Source of the DNA: UMGS755 sp045595795
GTDB lineage: Bacteria > Bacillota > Clostridia > UBA1381 > UBA9506
DNA: 21,738 nt
Assembly: GCA_045595795.1 (NCBI GenBank)
Contig: JAZOBC010000011.1
Location: forward strand, 1-21,738
Direction: 5' to 3'
The stretch's first letter is position 1, and each line of letters opens with the position of its first letter. Positions 1 through 6,765 of the stretch are shown here, in pieces. A model generated the notes under the pieces. It was given only the letters and a program-made list of their open reading frames with translations, was not told the DNA's origin and did not search any database. A program made the position numbers and the translations under genes.

Positions 1-149
<149 letters not shown>

Positions 150-150
150 T

Positions 151-183
151 AAAAAAGCCTCTGCAAACTGCAGAGGCTTTTTT
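151..183. terminator. Bidirectional intrinsic terminator between 16S rRNA and comF
   Basis: A perfect 15-bp inverted repeat (151-165 with 169-183) has a 3-base AAC loop, a GC-rich centre (GCCTCTGC / GCAGAGGC), and six A/T pairs at the base that give a U-run in both directions. It can end the 16S transcript on the plus strand and the aroQ-comF transcript on the minus strand, whose stop codon is 20 bases away. Confidence 0.93.
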
Positions 184-202
184 ATTATGTAAAAAGATTT
201 TC

Positions 203-973
203 TCAATATGTAACTAACATTTCGTCTTCTTTAGCAACCATGCCATCCGGACGAAGTGTTGTAGAGGCAATCACAGCCACCGTAACCCGCTTGGCGCCTG
301 CCTTTTGCAAAAGCTTAGAAATGGCATCTGCTGTAGCGCCGGTGGTGAGCACATCATCGACGAGCAAAATGTTTTTATTTGCAAAATTCTCCTTTGACGC
401 CGACAGCTGAAAGGCATGCGCGACGTTTTGTAGTCGATCTGCATAGCCCAACGTACTTTGTTTGGGCGTTTCCTTCACCTTGATGAGAGCCTTTTTGAAA
501 AACGGAACAGTCAAGGTTTTGGCAATACGCTCAGCAAGCAATGCTGTTTGGTGATAGCCGCGCTCGCGCAGGCCTGCCTTTGTCATTGGAACGCAGAGAA
601 CACAGTCAAAAGGCTCCTTTTGATGCAGAGGCAGCAATCGTCGAGACATTGCGGCTGAGAATCCGCGGCAATAATCTCGTCGACCACCGAATTTATATCG
701 CAGAACGGCATCGCGGACGTTGCCCACATAAGGAAAACACGCGACTGCCTGAGAAAAATATCGCCGATGCGTCTGACACAGCACACACAATCCCTCGCCG
801 GAGTGCAGCAGTGAGCCGCACCGCTTGCAGGTGATATCCTCTCGGAGGAATAAAATCTTTCGGGCGCAGCTTTGACAAATAGAAATGCCGTGTTTTTTCG
901 GTGTTATCAAATCACCGCAGAGGATGCATTGCTCGGGAAAGAGAAGATTTAAAGGACTATGAAATATACTCAT
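203..973 (-). CDS. comF: ComF family protein (phosphoribosyltransferase-like)
   Basis: This 256-residue protein has the ComF layout. An N-terminal zinc-ribbon-like region carries four CxxC pairs (CILC, CQSC, CKRC, CVLC) in the first 70 residues. It is followed by a type I phosphoribosyltransferase fold with the PRPP-binding loop ILLVDDVLTTGAT at about residues 202-214. In competent Gram-positives ComF helps bring single-stranded DNA into the cell; relatives are widespread in non-competent bacteria, so competence is not implied. I chose the start MSIFHSPLNLLFPEQC at 973, which overlaps the end of aroQ by 17 bases, because the family begins just before the first CxxC and an upstream extension would lie deep in aroQ. 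No clear Shine-Dalgarno precedes it, so translational coupling to aroQ is likely. Confidence 0.9.
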   Translation of the reverse strand: MSIFHSPLNLLFPEQCILCGDLITPKKHGISICQSCARKILFLREDITCKRCGSLLHSGEGLCVLCQTHRRYFSQAVACFPYVGNVRDAVLRYKFGGRRDYCRGFSAAMSRRLLPLHQKEPFDCVLCVPMTKAGLRERGYHQTALLAERIAKTLTVPFFKKALIKVKETPKQSTLGYADRLQNVAHAFQLSASKENFANKNILLVDDVLTTGATADAISKLLQKAGAKRVTVAVIASTTLRPDGMVAKEDEMLVTY

Positions 974-1394
974 CAAGAAGCTTGCGCAGAGCAACGAGAT
1001 ATCCATCCTTACCCAAACCGGCAATTTGCGCACAACATGCCGGCTTAACTACAGAAATCCGACGGAACTCTTCTCGACTGTTAATATCTGACAAATGCAC
1101 CTCGATCGCCGGCAGATTTACGGACTTCAGCGCATCGTGAATGGCGTAGCTATAGTGCGTGTAAGCACCGGGGTTGATGATGATGCCGTCGCAAACGCCA
1201 TAAGCGCTTTGAATCTTATCAATCAGAGCCCCCTCGCTGTTTGACTGAAAGCACTCAACCTCAGCACCCAAGTCTTTTCCCAAAGTAGCCACTTCTCCAT
1301 TGATCTGCTCTAAGGTCGTGGTTCCGTAAATTTCAGGCTCCCGAATGCCCAACATATTTAGATTTGGACCGTGAATCACTAACACTTTCTTCAT
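957..1394 (-). CDS. aroQ: 3-dehydroquinate dehydratase, type II
   Basis: This 145-residue cytoplasmic shikimate-pathway enzyme converts 3-dehydroquinate to 3-dehydroshikimate. Type II features are clear: GPNLNMLGIREPEIYG near the N-terminus, with catalytic Arg18 and Tyr23; the INPGAYTHYS substrate loop with its Asn; and VEVHLSDINSREEFRR with the conserved Glu, His and Arg. Length fits the family (about 145-150). The start at 1394 is fixed by GGGAGG nine bases upstream; a longer in-frame start would read through that site. It is the first gene of a two-gene unit with comF, behind a good promoter at 1436-1464. Confidence 0.96.
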   Translation of the reverse strand: MKKVLVIHGPNLNMLGIREPEIYGTTTLEQINGEVATLGKDLGAEVECFQSNSEGALIDKIQSAYGVCDGIIINPGAYTHYSYAIHDALKSVNLPAIEVHLSDINSREEFRRISVVKPACCAQIAGLGKDGYLVALRKLLDEYIS

Positions 1395-1435
1395 TTTATA
1401 TATCCTCCCTGCCAAAGCTAATAAAACATGGAAAC

Positions 1436-1464
1436 ATTATATCACAAACTTTTTTTGCTCGCAA
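1436..1464 (-). promoter_or_regulatory. Sigma-A promoter of aroQ-comF
   Basis: On the minus strand TTGCGA (1459-1464) is followed after 17 bases by TATAAT (1436-1441), with an extended -10 TG immediately upstream. It lies about 42 bases before the aroQ start. Confidence 0.8.
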
Positions 1465-1599
1465 GACAGATTTATATAGAAATCATCATATATAATAAGA
1501 AGAAACTCCAAAAAGAGGAGACATATGGTTATTTTTTCTTAATAAGTGGCTCTGATTCAGAGAGATTTGCGAAAAATCTGCAAAACTGCAAAAAATCTC

Positions 1600-1628
1600 T
1601 TGACAACGCGGGCATTTATGTTTAAAAT
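1600..1628 (+). promoter_or_regulatory. Sigma-A promoter of pyrG
   Basis: A perfect TTGACA (1600-1605), a 17-base spacer and TAAAAT (1623-1628). The predicted transcript starts near 1635, so the leader is only about 28 nt before the pyrG start. Upstream, AGAGATTT (1561-1568) and AAATCTCT (1593-1600) form an inverted repeat whose right arm reaches the first base of the -35 box; whether it is an operator is unknown. Confidence 0.85.
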
Positions 1629-1662
1629 AATATAGTAGGAATGTATGCTGGGAGGGTTATTT

Positions 1663-3264
1663 ATGTCAAAATATATATTCGTAACAGGCGGTGTTGTCTC
1701 AGGTCTTGGAAAAGGGATAACGGCAGCATCCTTAGGTCGCTTATTAAAGGCGAGAGGATTTAAAGTAACCAATCAGAAATTTGACCCATATATTAACATT
1801 GACCCCGGCATGATGAACCCCATTCAGCATGGTGAAGTTTTCGTAACGGACGATGGCGCAGAAACCGACTTGGATATCGGTCACTATGAACGCTTCATTG
1901 ACGAAAACTTAAACATTAACAGTGACGTTACCAGTGGCCAGATTTATTGGTCTGTTATTAATAAGGAAAGAACCGGTGATTATTTAGGTGGAACCGTACA
2001 GGTTATTCCCCACATCACCAACGAAATCAAAGAACGCATCTATCGTGCAGGCTCCTCCGGTGAAAACGATATTGTTATTACCGAAATCGGCGGAACCGTT
2101 GGCGACATTGAGGGTCTGCCCTTCTTAGAAGCCATCCGTCAGGTGGCAACTGAGGTTGGCAGAGAAAACGTGATGTATATTCACGTGGCGCTCATTCCCT
2201 ACCTTGAAATGTCCAGGGAACTGAAGTCCAAGCCCGCACAGCACAGCGTGAAGGAGCTGCTCAGCATCGGCATTCAGCCTGATGTCATTGTGTGCCGCAC
2301 CTCATACCCCTTAGATAACGATATTATCAACAAACTTGCTTTGTTCTGCAATATTCCTTCAGAAGCAGTCATTGCCAATCCCGATATACCTATTTTATAC
2401 GAAGTGCCTCTCATTCTCGAAAAAGAAGGATTGACAAAGGTTGTTTTGAAAAAATTGGGTCTGGCGGATTACCGCCCCGACTTAGATGAATGGAAGGCGA
2501 TGGTTTCCAAAATCAAGAGCCTGAAAAAAGATGTAACCATTGGTCTGGTCGGCAAATATGTTGCGCTGCGTGATGCATATCTCAGCGTGGTTGAGTCATT
2601 AAAGCACAGCGGCATTGCCAACGATGCGAAAATCAGCATCAAGTGGATCAATTCCGAACTTCTCACAGAAGATAATCTGGAAGAGGCTTTGGGCGATGTT
2701 GACGGTGTTTTAGTGCCTGCCGGTTTTGGCGACCGCGGCATTGACGGCAAGATTTTAGCTTGCCGGTATGCAAGAGAAAAGGACGTTCCTTTCTTTGGTA
2801 TCGGCCTTGGCATGCAGCTTGCGGTTGTGGAATTTGCCAGAAACGTGCTGGGTCTGAAAACTGCCCACTCCACGGAGGTTGACCCCGGAACGGTTTATCC
2901 TGTGGTTGACATCATGCCCGATCAGAAGGAATTAGGCAACACCATGCGTCTCGGTAAATATCCTTGCCGCATCATGCGTAACACAAAGGTTTATGAAGCC
3001 TACCAGTCTGAATCGGTTGATGAGCGTCACCGTCATCGGTATGAAATTAACAATGCATACCGTGACCGCTTGGAAGAAGCCGGCATGTTCTTTGTAGGAA
3101 AATCCCCCGACGGCAAGCTGAATGAAATTTTAGAGCTGCCGGAAAAACGTTGGTTTGTAGGTGCTTTGTTCCATCCGGAATTTAAGTCCCGTCCCAACAG
3201 ACCGCATCCGTTATTCCGCGATTTCGTAAAAGCAGCATTGGCTTACCGCGAGGAACAAAACTAA
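1663..3264 (+). CDS. pyrG: CTP synthase with apparently inactive glutaminase domain
   Basis: This 533-residue protein has full family length. The N-terminal synthetase half is well preserved: P-loop SGLGKGITAASLGR, the FDPYINIDPGMMNP segment, TEIGGTVGDIEG, and a KSKPAQHSVKEL version of the UTP-binding KTKPTQ motif. The C-terminal class I amidotransferase half is clearly homologous but altered at catalytic positions. The nucleophile motif GICLGMQ reads GIGLGMQ (Gly381, codon GGC at 2803-2805); the oxyanion-hole PGGFG reads PAGFG (Ala353); VACQFHPEF reads VGALFHPEF; and GGTMRLG reads GNTMRLG. His504 and Glu506 of the triad remain. Normally the enzyme makes CTP from UTP, ATP and glutamine; this one should use free ammonia (inference). 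The start at 1663 is set by GGGAGG at 1650-1655. The gene is intact with a strong promoter, so it is not an obvious pseudogene. Confidence 0.95.
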   Translation: MSKYIFVTGGVVSGLGKGITAASLGRLLKARGFKVTNQKFDPYINIDPGMMNPIQHGEVFVTDDGAETDLDIGHYERFIDENLNINSDVTSGQIYWSVINKERTGDYLGGTVQVIPHITNEIKERIYRAGSSGENDIVITEIGGTVGDIEGLPFLEAIRQVATEVGRENVMYIHVALIPYLEMSRELKSKPAQHSVKELLSIGIQPDVIVCRTSYPLDNDIINKLALFCNIPSEAVIANPDIPILYEVPLILEKEGLTKVVLKKLGLADYRPDLDEWKAMVSKIKSLKKDVTIGLVGKYVALRDAYLSVVESLKHSGIANDAKISIKWINSELLTEDNLEEALGDVDGVLVPAGFGDRGIDGKILACRYAREKDVPFFGIGLGMQLAVVEFARNVLGLKTAHSTEVDPGTVYPVVDIMPDQKELGNTMRLGKYPCRIMRNTKVYEAYQSESVDERHRHRYEINNAYRDRLEEAGMFFVGKSPDGKLNEILELPEKRWFVGALFHPEFKSRPNRPHPLFRDFVKAALAYREEQN

Positions 3265-3312
3265 AAAAGCCGTTTTTTATGGCAACAATACGCTTTGCGT
3301 GTTAAAATATAT

Positions 3313-3366
3313 GATTTGTAACCGTTAGATAACTGTATTTTTACAGTTTTATTACAGTTGCAAATC
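3313..3366. other. Nested palindrome between pyrG and the SLH gene
   Basis: An outer stem GATTTGTAAC / GTTGCAAATC (3313-3322 with 3357-3366, one wobble) encloses an inner perfect 7-bp stem AACTGTA-TTTT-TACAGTT (3331-3348) followed by TT-A-TT. It ends six bases before the -35 box of the SLH promoter. It may be the weak pyrG terminator, since no better one is visible in 3265-3371, or an upstream regulatory site. Confidence 0.45.
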
Positions 3367-3371
3367 AGGCA

Positions 3372-3400
3372 TTGACTATCACAAAAACAAGTGATATAAT
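3372..3400 (+). promoter_or_regulatory. Strong sigma-A promoter of the SLH surface protein
   Basis: TTGACT (3372-3377), 17 bases, TATAAT (3395-3400), with TG one base upstream giving an extended -10. The predicted start near 3407 leaves a leader of about 126 nt. Confidence 0.88.
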
Positions 3401-3407
3401 CAATGCA

Positions 3408-3520
3408 TAAGGACGGGATAACTGTCCTTACATGTAGTGTTTCTCGTTTTTGAAAGAGGAATGAGTTACACAAAACCCAAAACTCTTTCGATAAAAAATA
3501 AAAAATTATTATAAGGGAGG
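3408..3520 (+). promoter_or_regulatory. Structured 5' leader of SLH mRNA
   Basis: The transcript would begin with a hairpin, TAAGGAC / GTCCTTA (3408-3414 with 3424-3430). A second stem, GAAAGAG / CTCTTTC (3452-3458 with 3483-3489), follows, and then a ribosome binding site AGGGAGG at 3514-3520, 12 bases before the ATG. A 5'-terminal stem in a long leader is typical of stabilised, abundant surface-protein mRNAs. Stability is inferred; the pairing is visible. Confidence 0.55.
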
Positions 3521-3532
3521 ATTTGAGAAACT

Positions 3533-6500
3533 ATGAAAAATCTCAAAAGACTGATGTCAGTAGTTTTGAGCGTTGTAATGCTGATGAGCTTAGTAGTTAG
3601 CACCAGCGCTGCATCATTCACTGATGTCGCAGAAACCGACAAAGCTTACGAGGCTATCGAAGTTCTGGCTGCTCTCGATATTTTAGAGGGTAAAGAAGCT
3701 GGCGCATTTGATCCCGAAGCTAACATCAAAAGATCTGAATTTGCTGCTGTTATCTGCAGAGCCAGAAATCAGGCTTCCGCAGCTGCTGGTGGCGCAAGCT
3801 TCACAGACGTATCCGCTGACCACTGGGCTGCAGGCTACATTTCCTGGGCTGCTTCCAATGGCATCGTAAACGGCCGTGGCGATGGTACTTTCGATCCCGA
3901 TGCTAACGTTTCTTACAACGAAGCAATCGCAATGATCGTTCGTGCTATGGGTTACGAATGGTACGTTAAGAACTTCACTAAGGGCTTCCCCTCCGGTTAT
4001 TGCTCCATTGCAACCTCTAACAAGATTGACAAGGACATCACCGCAAGTGATTACAACGCACCTGCTACTCGTGCAGATGTAGCAACTCTGGTTTACAATG
4101 CATTTGACGCTCCTCTGATGGACGTTAAATACATCAGCAACGAACCCGAATATGCAATCTATGATGGTTCTAAAGCTGCAGACTACGAAAAGAGAACTCT
4201 GCTGTCTTTCTATCATGACATCTACAAAGTAAAGGTTACTGTAGACGAAACCTACAGAACTGATAGCAACCTGGTTGCTACCAACGGCGCTAAACTGATG
4301 AAGTTAACTCCTTCTTCTGTTTACAAGTTCGACGTTGACGATGTTGAAAACGCTCTGAACCTCAACATGACTCAGACTGTTGCTGGCGTTACATCCTGGA
4401 AACAGTTCAGCGTTATCGCTAACGATCCTGCTTGGGCTGCTTACCAGGGTTACACTGCAAACGCTTACATTGCTTTGAATGAAAAGGAAAAAGCTGAAGT
4501 TGTTGCTTTGATTCCTGACACTCTGGCTGGCGACGAACTGGTAATTGACAACGCTCGCGAACTGATCGCAGTTGCTGACGTTGCTGATGCTGGTGATGGC
4601 GACGTTACATTTGAATACTATGAATCCGTTGATGCTAACAGAGCTAAATCTGTTGACATCGCTGCTGATGCTACCGTTTATGTAAACAACCGTAACATCG
4701 GTGATCTGAATGATGACCTGGCTGGCGACGGCGCTGCTGAATTAGAATTTGAAGCTCTGGCTGCTGGTTACTATTCAAGCGTAACTCTGTTAGGCGCTGA
4801 TGGTGTATACACCAAGATTTACTTAGTTGACTACGAATACGGTATCGTTGAAGAAGTTGACGCTGAACTGGAAATCATTGAAACCGATAACGATTCTTAC
4901 TACCTGTCTGCTGATGATACAAGCGATGAGTTTGTATACAACATCTACAAAGACGGCGTTGAAATCGGCATCGCTGACCTGGTTGAAGGCGACCTGCTGA
5001 ACGTTGTTGTTGGTGGTGCAAGTGTTGACACTGCTACTTTCGTAGAAATCTACGTTACTAACAACGTAATTGAATCTTCCGTAAGCTCCGTTAAAGATGG
5101 TGGCGCTTGCTTCGTAATCGATGGTGAAGACTACTATCTGGCAAACGGTTCTACCGCAAGCCTGGATCCCGGTGACACCGGTAGCTTCTTTATCACCATT
5201 GATGGTTACATCTGGGATGCTGAATTTACCAGCACCTACAGCGACAACTATGCATTTATCTTAGACGTTGCTGAATCTACTTCCGGCTTTGGTAAGACTT
5301 GGGAAATCAAATTACTGGATAAGAACAACGCAGTTAGAATCATCCCCGTTAAGTCTTCTGTTTATGTAACAGCTGACAAGTTTGACGCTGATGGCGACAC
5401 TGATGTTGATTCTGATGACGCATTAGACAGAGACACCGTTAAGACTGAAGCTTCTGCAACCTTCAAGCAGGATGACCTGTTTGGCGCACTGCAGGCTATC
5501 ATTCACGCTGATGCTTCAACCGTTAAGAACGCTGCAAACATCGGTAACAGATTCGTAACCTTCAAAGAAGCTAATGGCGAAATCACCGAACTGGTATTCC
5601 CCATCACTTCTTCTGATGAAAAAGACTTTACCGCATCTTCTGTAAGCGCTAAGTATTCTGAAAAGACCGGTATGCTGGGTGGCTGCGAACTGGTTGACAC
5701 AACCTTTATCTTCAACGTTCCCAACGCTACTACCGTTGCTTCCACTATGGCTGGTGCTACCACCGAAGTTATGCTGGACGAAACCCTGATTCAGGTTTAT
5801 GCTATCAGCAGCCTGGATGAAGACACCACTTACACCGGTTACGCTTACAATGTAGACGAAGACCTGGTTGCTGGTGCTCTGGTTCTGAACAACACCTTCG
5901 CATTTGCAGGTTCTGCAAGCTCCTTGGCAGTTGTTGAAAGCATCTCTTCCGGTATCAATGCAGCTGGTAACTCCGCTGTACAGATCACCTTCTGGCAGAA
6001 CGGCGAAGTTAAGACCTTAGCAATCGCTGAAACTGCAGTTGTTGGTTCCGGTGCTACCATGTTCGATGGTTCTTCTCCGGCAGGCGGTGCTGGTGACATC
6101 ATCCAGATCACCACAAACGGCGCTGGCGAAATCAGCGGTATTGAATGGATCTATGACTACGATGCAAAAGCTCTGAAGAAGCTCACTGCAGGTTCTGACG
6201 TAGCTTACGAACTGGGTCTGGTTGAAGACATCACCGCTAAGAGAATTCAGTACTCCAACGAATCTGATTCTTCTGCATACATGGCTCTGGATATCAAGGG
6301 TTCCAACATCCTGTTTGATACCACTCGTCGTGTAAGCAATGCAATCAGCTCCAAGACCAGCACCTCTTACATCAAGGGTTACAAGCTGAATGGCACTTAC
6401 TTTGCAAGTGATGCATACGTTGTAGTTGTTAAGACCGATGACGGTGTTGCTACCGATATCGTAGCTTACAAATATGACAAGGGCACAAACGTTGTAGCTG

Positions 6501-6535
6501 CTGACTTCGCTACAAGCCTCGACGTTACTCCCTAA
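3533..6535 (+). CDS. Secreted SLH-domain surface (S-layer-like) protein
   Basis: This 1000-residue protein begins with a typical signal peptide (KNLKR, a hydrophobic core, cleavage near STSAA, about residue 27). SLH repeat 1 (residues about 28-83) starts SFTDV and ends FDPEANIKRSEF. SLH repeat 2 (about 94-150) has SFTDVSADHWAAGYISWAA and FDPDANVSYNEA. A more divergent third repeat (about 155-200) ends in the TRAD motif. SLH triplets anchor proteins to pyruvylated cell-wall polymer. The remaining 800 residues are acidic and low in Cys (two), with no domain I can name, apart from one dockerin-like calcium loop at residues 618-629 (Asp at 618, 620, 622, 624, 626, 628 and 629). Codon use is strongly biased (GCT, GTT, GAC, AAC), unlike its neighbours, as expected for very high expression. 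It is monocistronic, with its own promoter and terminator, and is probably a major cell-surface protein. Confidence 0.9.
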   Translation: MKNLKRLMSVVLSVVMLMSLVVSTSAASFTDVAETDKAYEAIEVLAALDILEGKEAGAFDPEANIKRSEFAAVICRARNQASAAAGGASFTDVSADHWAAGYISWAASNGIVNGRGDGTFDPDANVSYNEAIAMIVRAMGYEWYVKNFTKGFPSGYCSIATSNKIDKDITASDYNAPATRADVATLVYNAFDAPLMDVKYISNEPEYAIYDGSKAADYEKRTLLSFYHDIYKVKVTVDETYRTDSNLVATNGAKLMKLTPSSVYKFDVDDVENALNLNMTQTVAGVTSWKQFSVIANDPAWAAYQGYTANAYIALNEKEKAEVVALIPDTLAGDELVIDNARELIAVADVADAGDGDVTFEYYESVDANRAKSVDIAADATVYVNNRNIGDLNDDLAGDGAAELEFEALAAGYYSSVTLLGADGVYTKIYLVDYEYGIVEEVDAELEIIETDNDSYYLSADDTSDEFVYNIYKDGVEIGIADLVEGDLLNVVVGGASVDTATFVEIYVTNNVIESSVSSVKDGGACFVIDGEDYYLANGSTASLDPGDTGSFFITIDGYIWDAEFTSTYSDNYAFILDVAESTSGFGKTWEIKLLDKNNAVRIIPVKSSVYVTADKFDADGDTDVDSDDALDRDTVKTEASATFKQDDLFGALQAIIHADASTVKNAANIGNRFVTFKEANGEITELVFPITSSDEKDFTASSVSAKYSEKTGMLGGCELVDTTFIFNVPNATTVASTMAGATTEVMLDETLIQVYAISSLDEDTTYTGYAYNVDEDLVAGALVLNNTFAFAGSASSLAVVESISSGINAAGNSAVQITFWQNGEVKTLAIAETAVVGSGATMFDGSSPAGGAGDIIQITTNGAGEISGIEWIYDYDAKALKKLTAGSDVAYELGLVEDITAKRIQYSNESDSSAYMALDIKGSNILFDTTRRVSNAISSKTSTSYIKGYKLNGTYFASDAYVVVVKTDDGVATDIVAYKYDKGTNVVAADFATSLDVTP

Positions 6536-6555
6536 GCATTAACTTAGCTTAATTC

Positions 6556-6590
6556 AAGAAGCATGGCACTCTGTGCCATGCTTCTTTTTT
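6556..6590 (+). terminator. Intrinsic terminator of the SLH gene
   Basis: A perfect 14-bp stem (6556-6569 with 6573-6586), a TCT loop and a run of T. It lies 20 bases after the stop. A second short AAGCTT / AAGCTT hairpin followed by T's at about 6626-6644 may back it up. Confidence 0.95.
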
Positions 6591-6651
6591 TATTTTATTA
6601 CCTCCCTCATAGCAGAGAGAGTTGAAGCTTTGAAAAGCTTTTTTATTTCTA

Positions 6652-6680
6652 TTGACTTTTTTAGTGAAAAATTATACAAT
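6652..6680 (+). promoter_or_regulatory. Promoter of the ior operon
   Basis: TTGACT (6652-6657), 17 bases, TACAAT (6675-6680). The leader of about 80 nt to iorA holds a small CTGC/GCAG hairpin around 6730-6747 (CTGCTACGTGCGTGGCAG) and the ribosome binding site AGAAAGGT. No T-box or other known riboswitch motif was recognised. Confidence 0.7.
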
Positions 6681-6765
6681 TATATTGTGGGCTTTTATGA
6701 GCAAATACCCCATTGATTTGTGAAATAACTGCTACGTGCGTGGCAGGTTAGAAAGGTAGAACAAC

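Noticed and set aside
541..834. Plus-strand open frame across comF
   Set aside because: It is antisense to a well-recognised gene, lacks a ribosome site, and its translation resembles no protein.
1523..1540. Five-codon frame (MVIFS) with a GAGGAG site upstream of pyrG as a leader peptide
   Set aside because: The pyrG promoter lies downstream of it, no good promoter precedes it, and the codons carry no regulatory theme.
3683..4216. 177-codon minus-strand frame within the SLH gene
   Set aside because: It is the antisense shadow of a strongly codon-biased gene; biased codons suppress stops on the opposite strand. No promoter or ribosome site.
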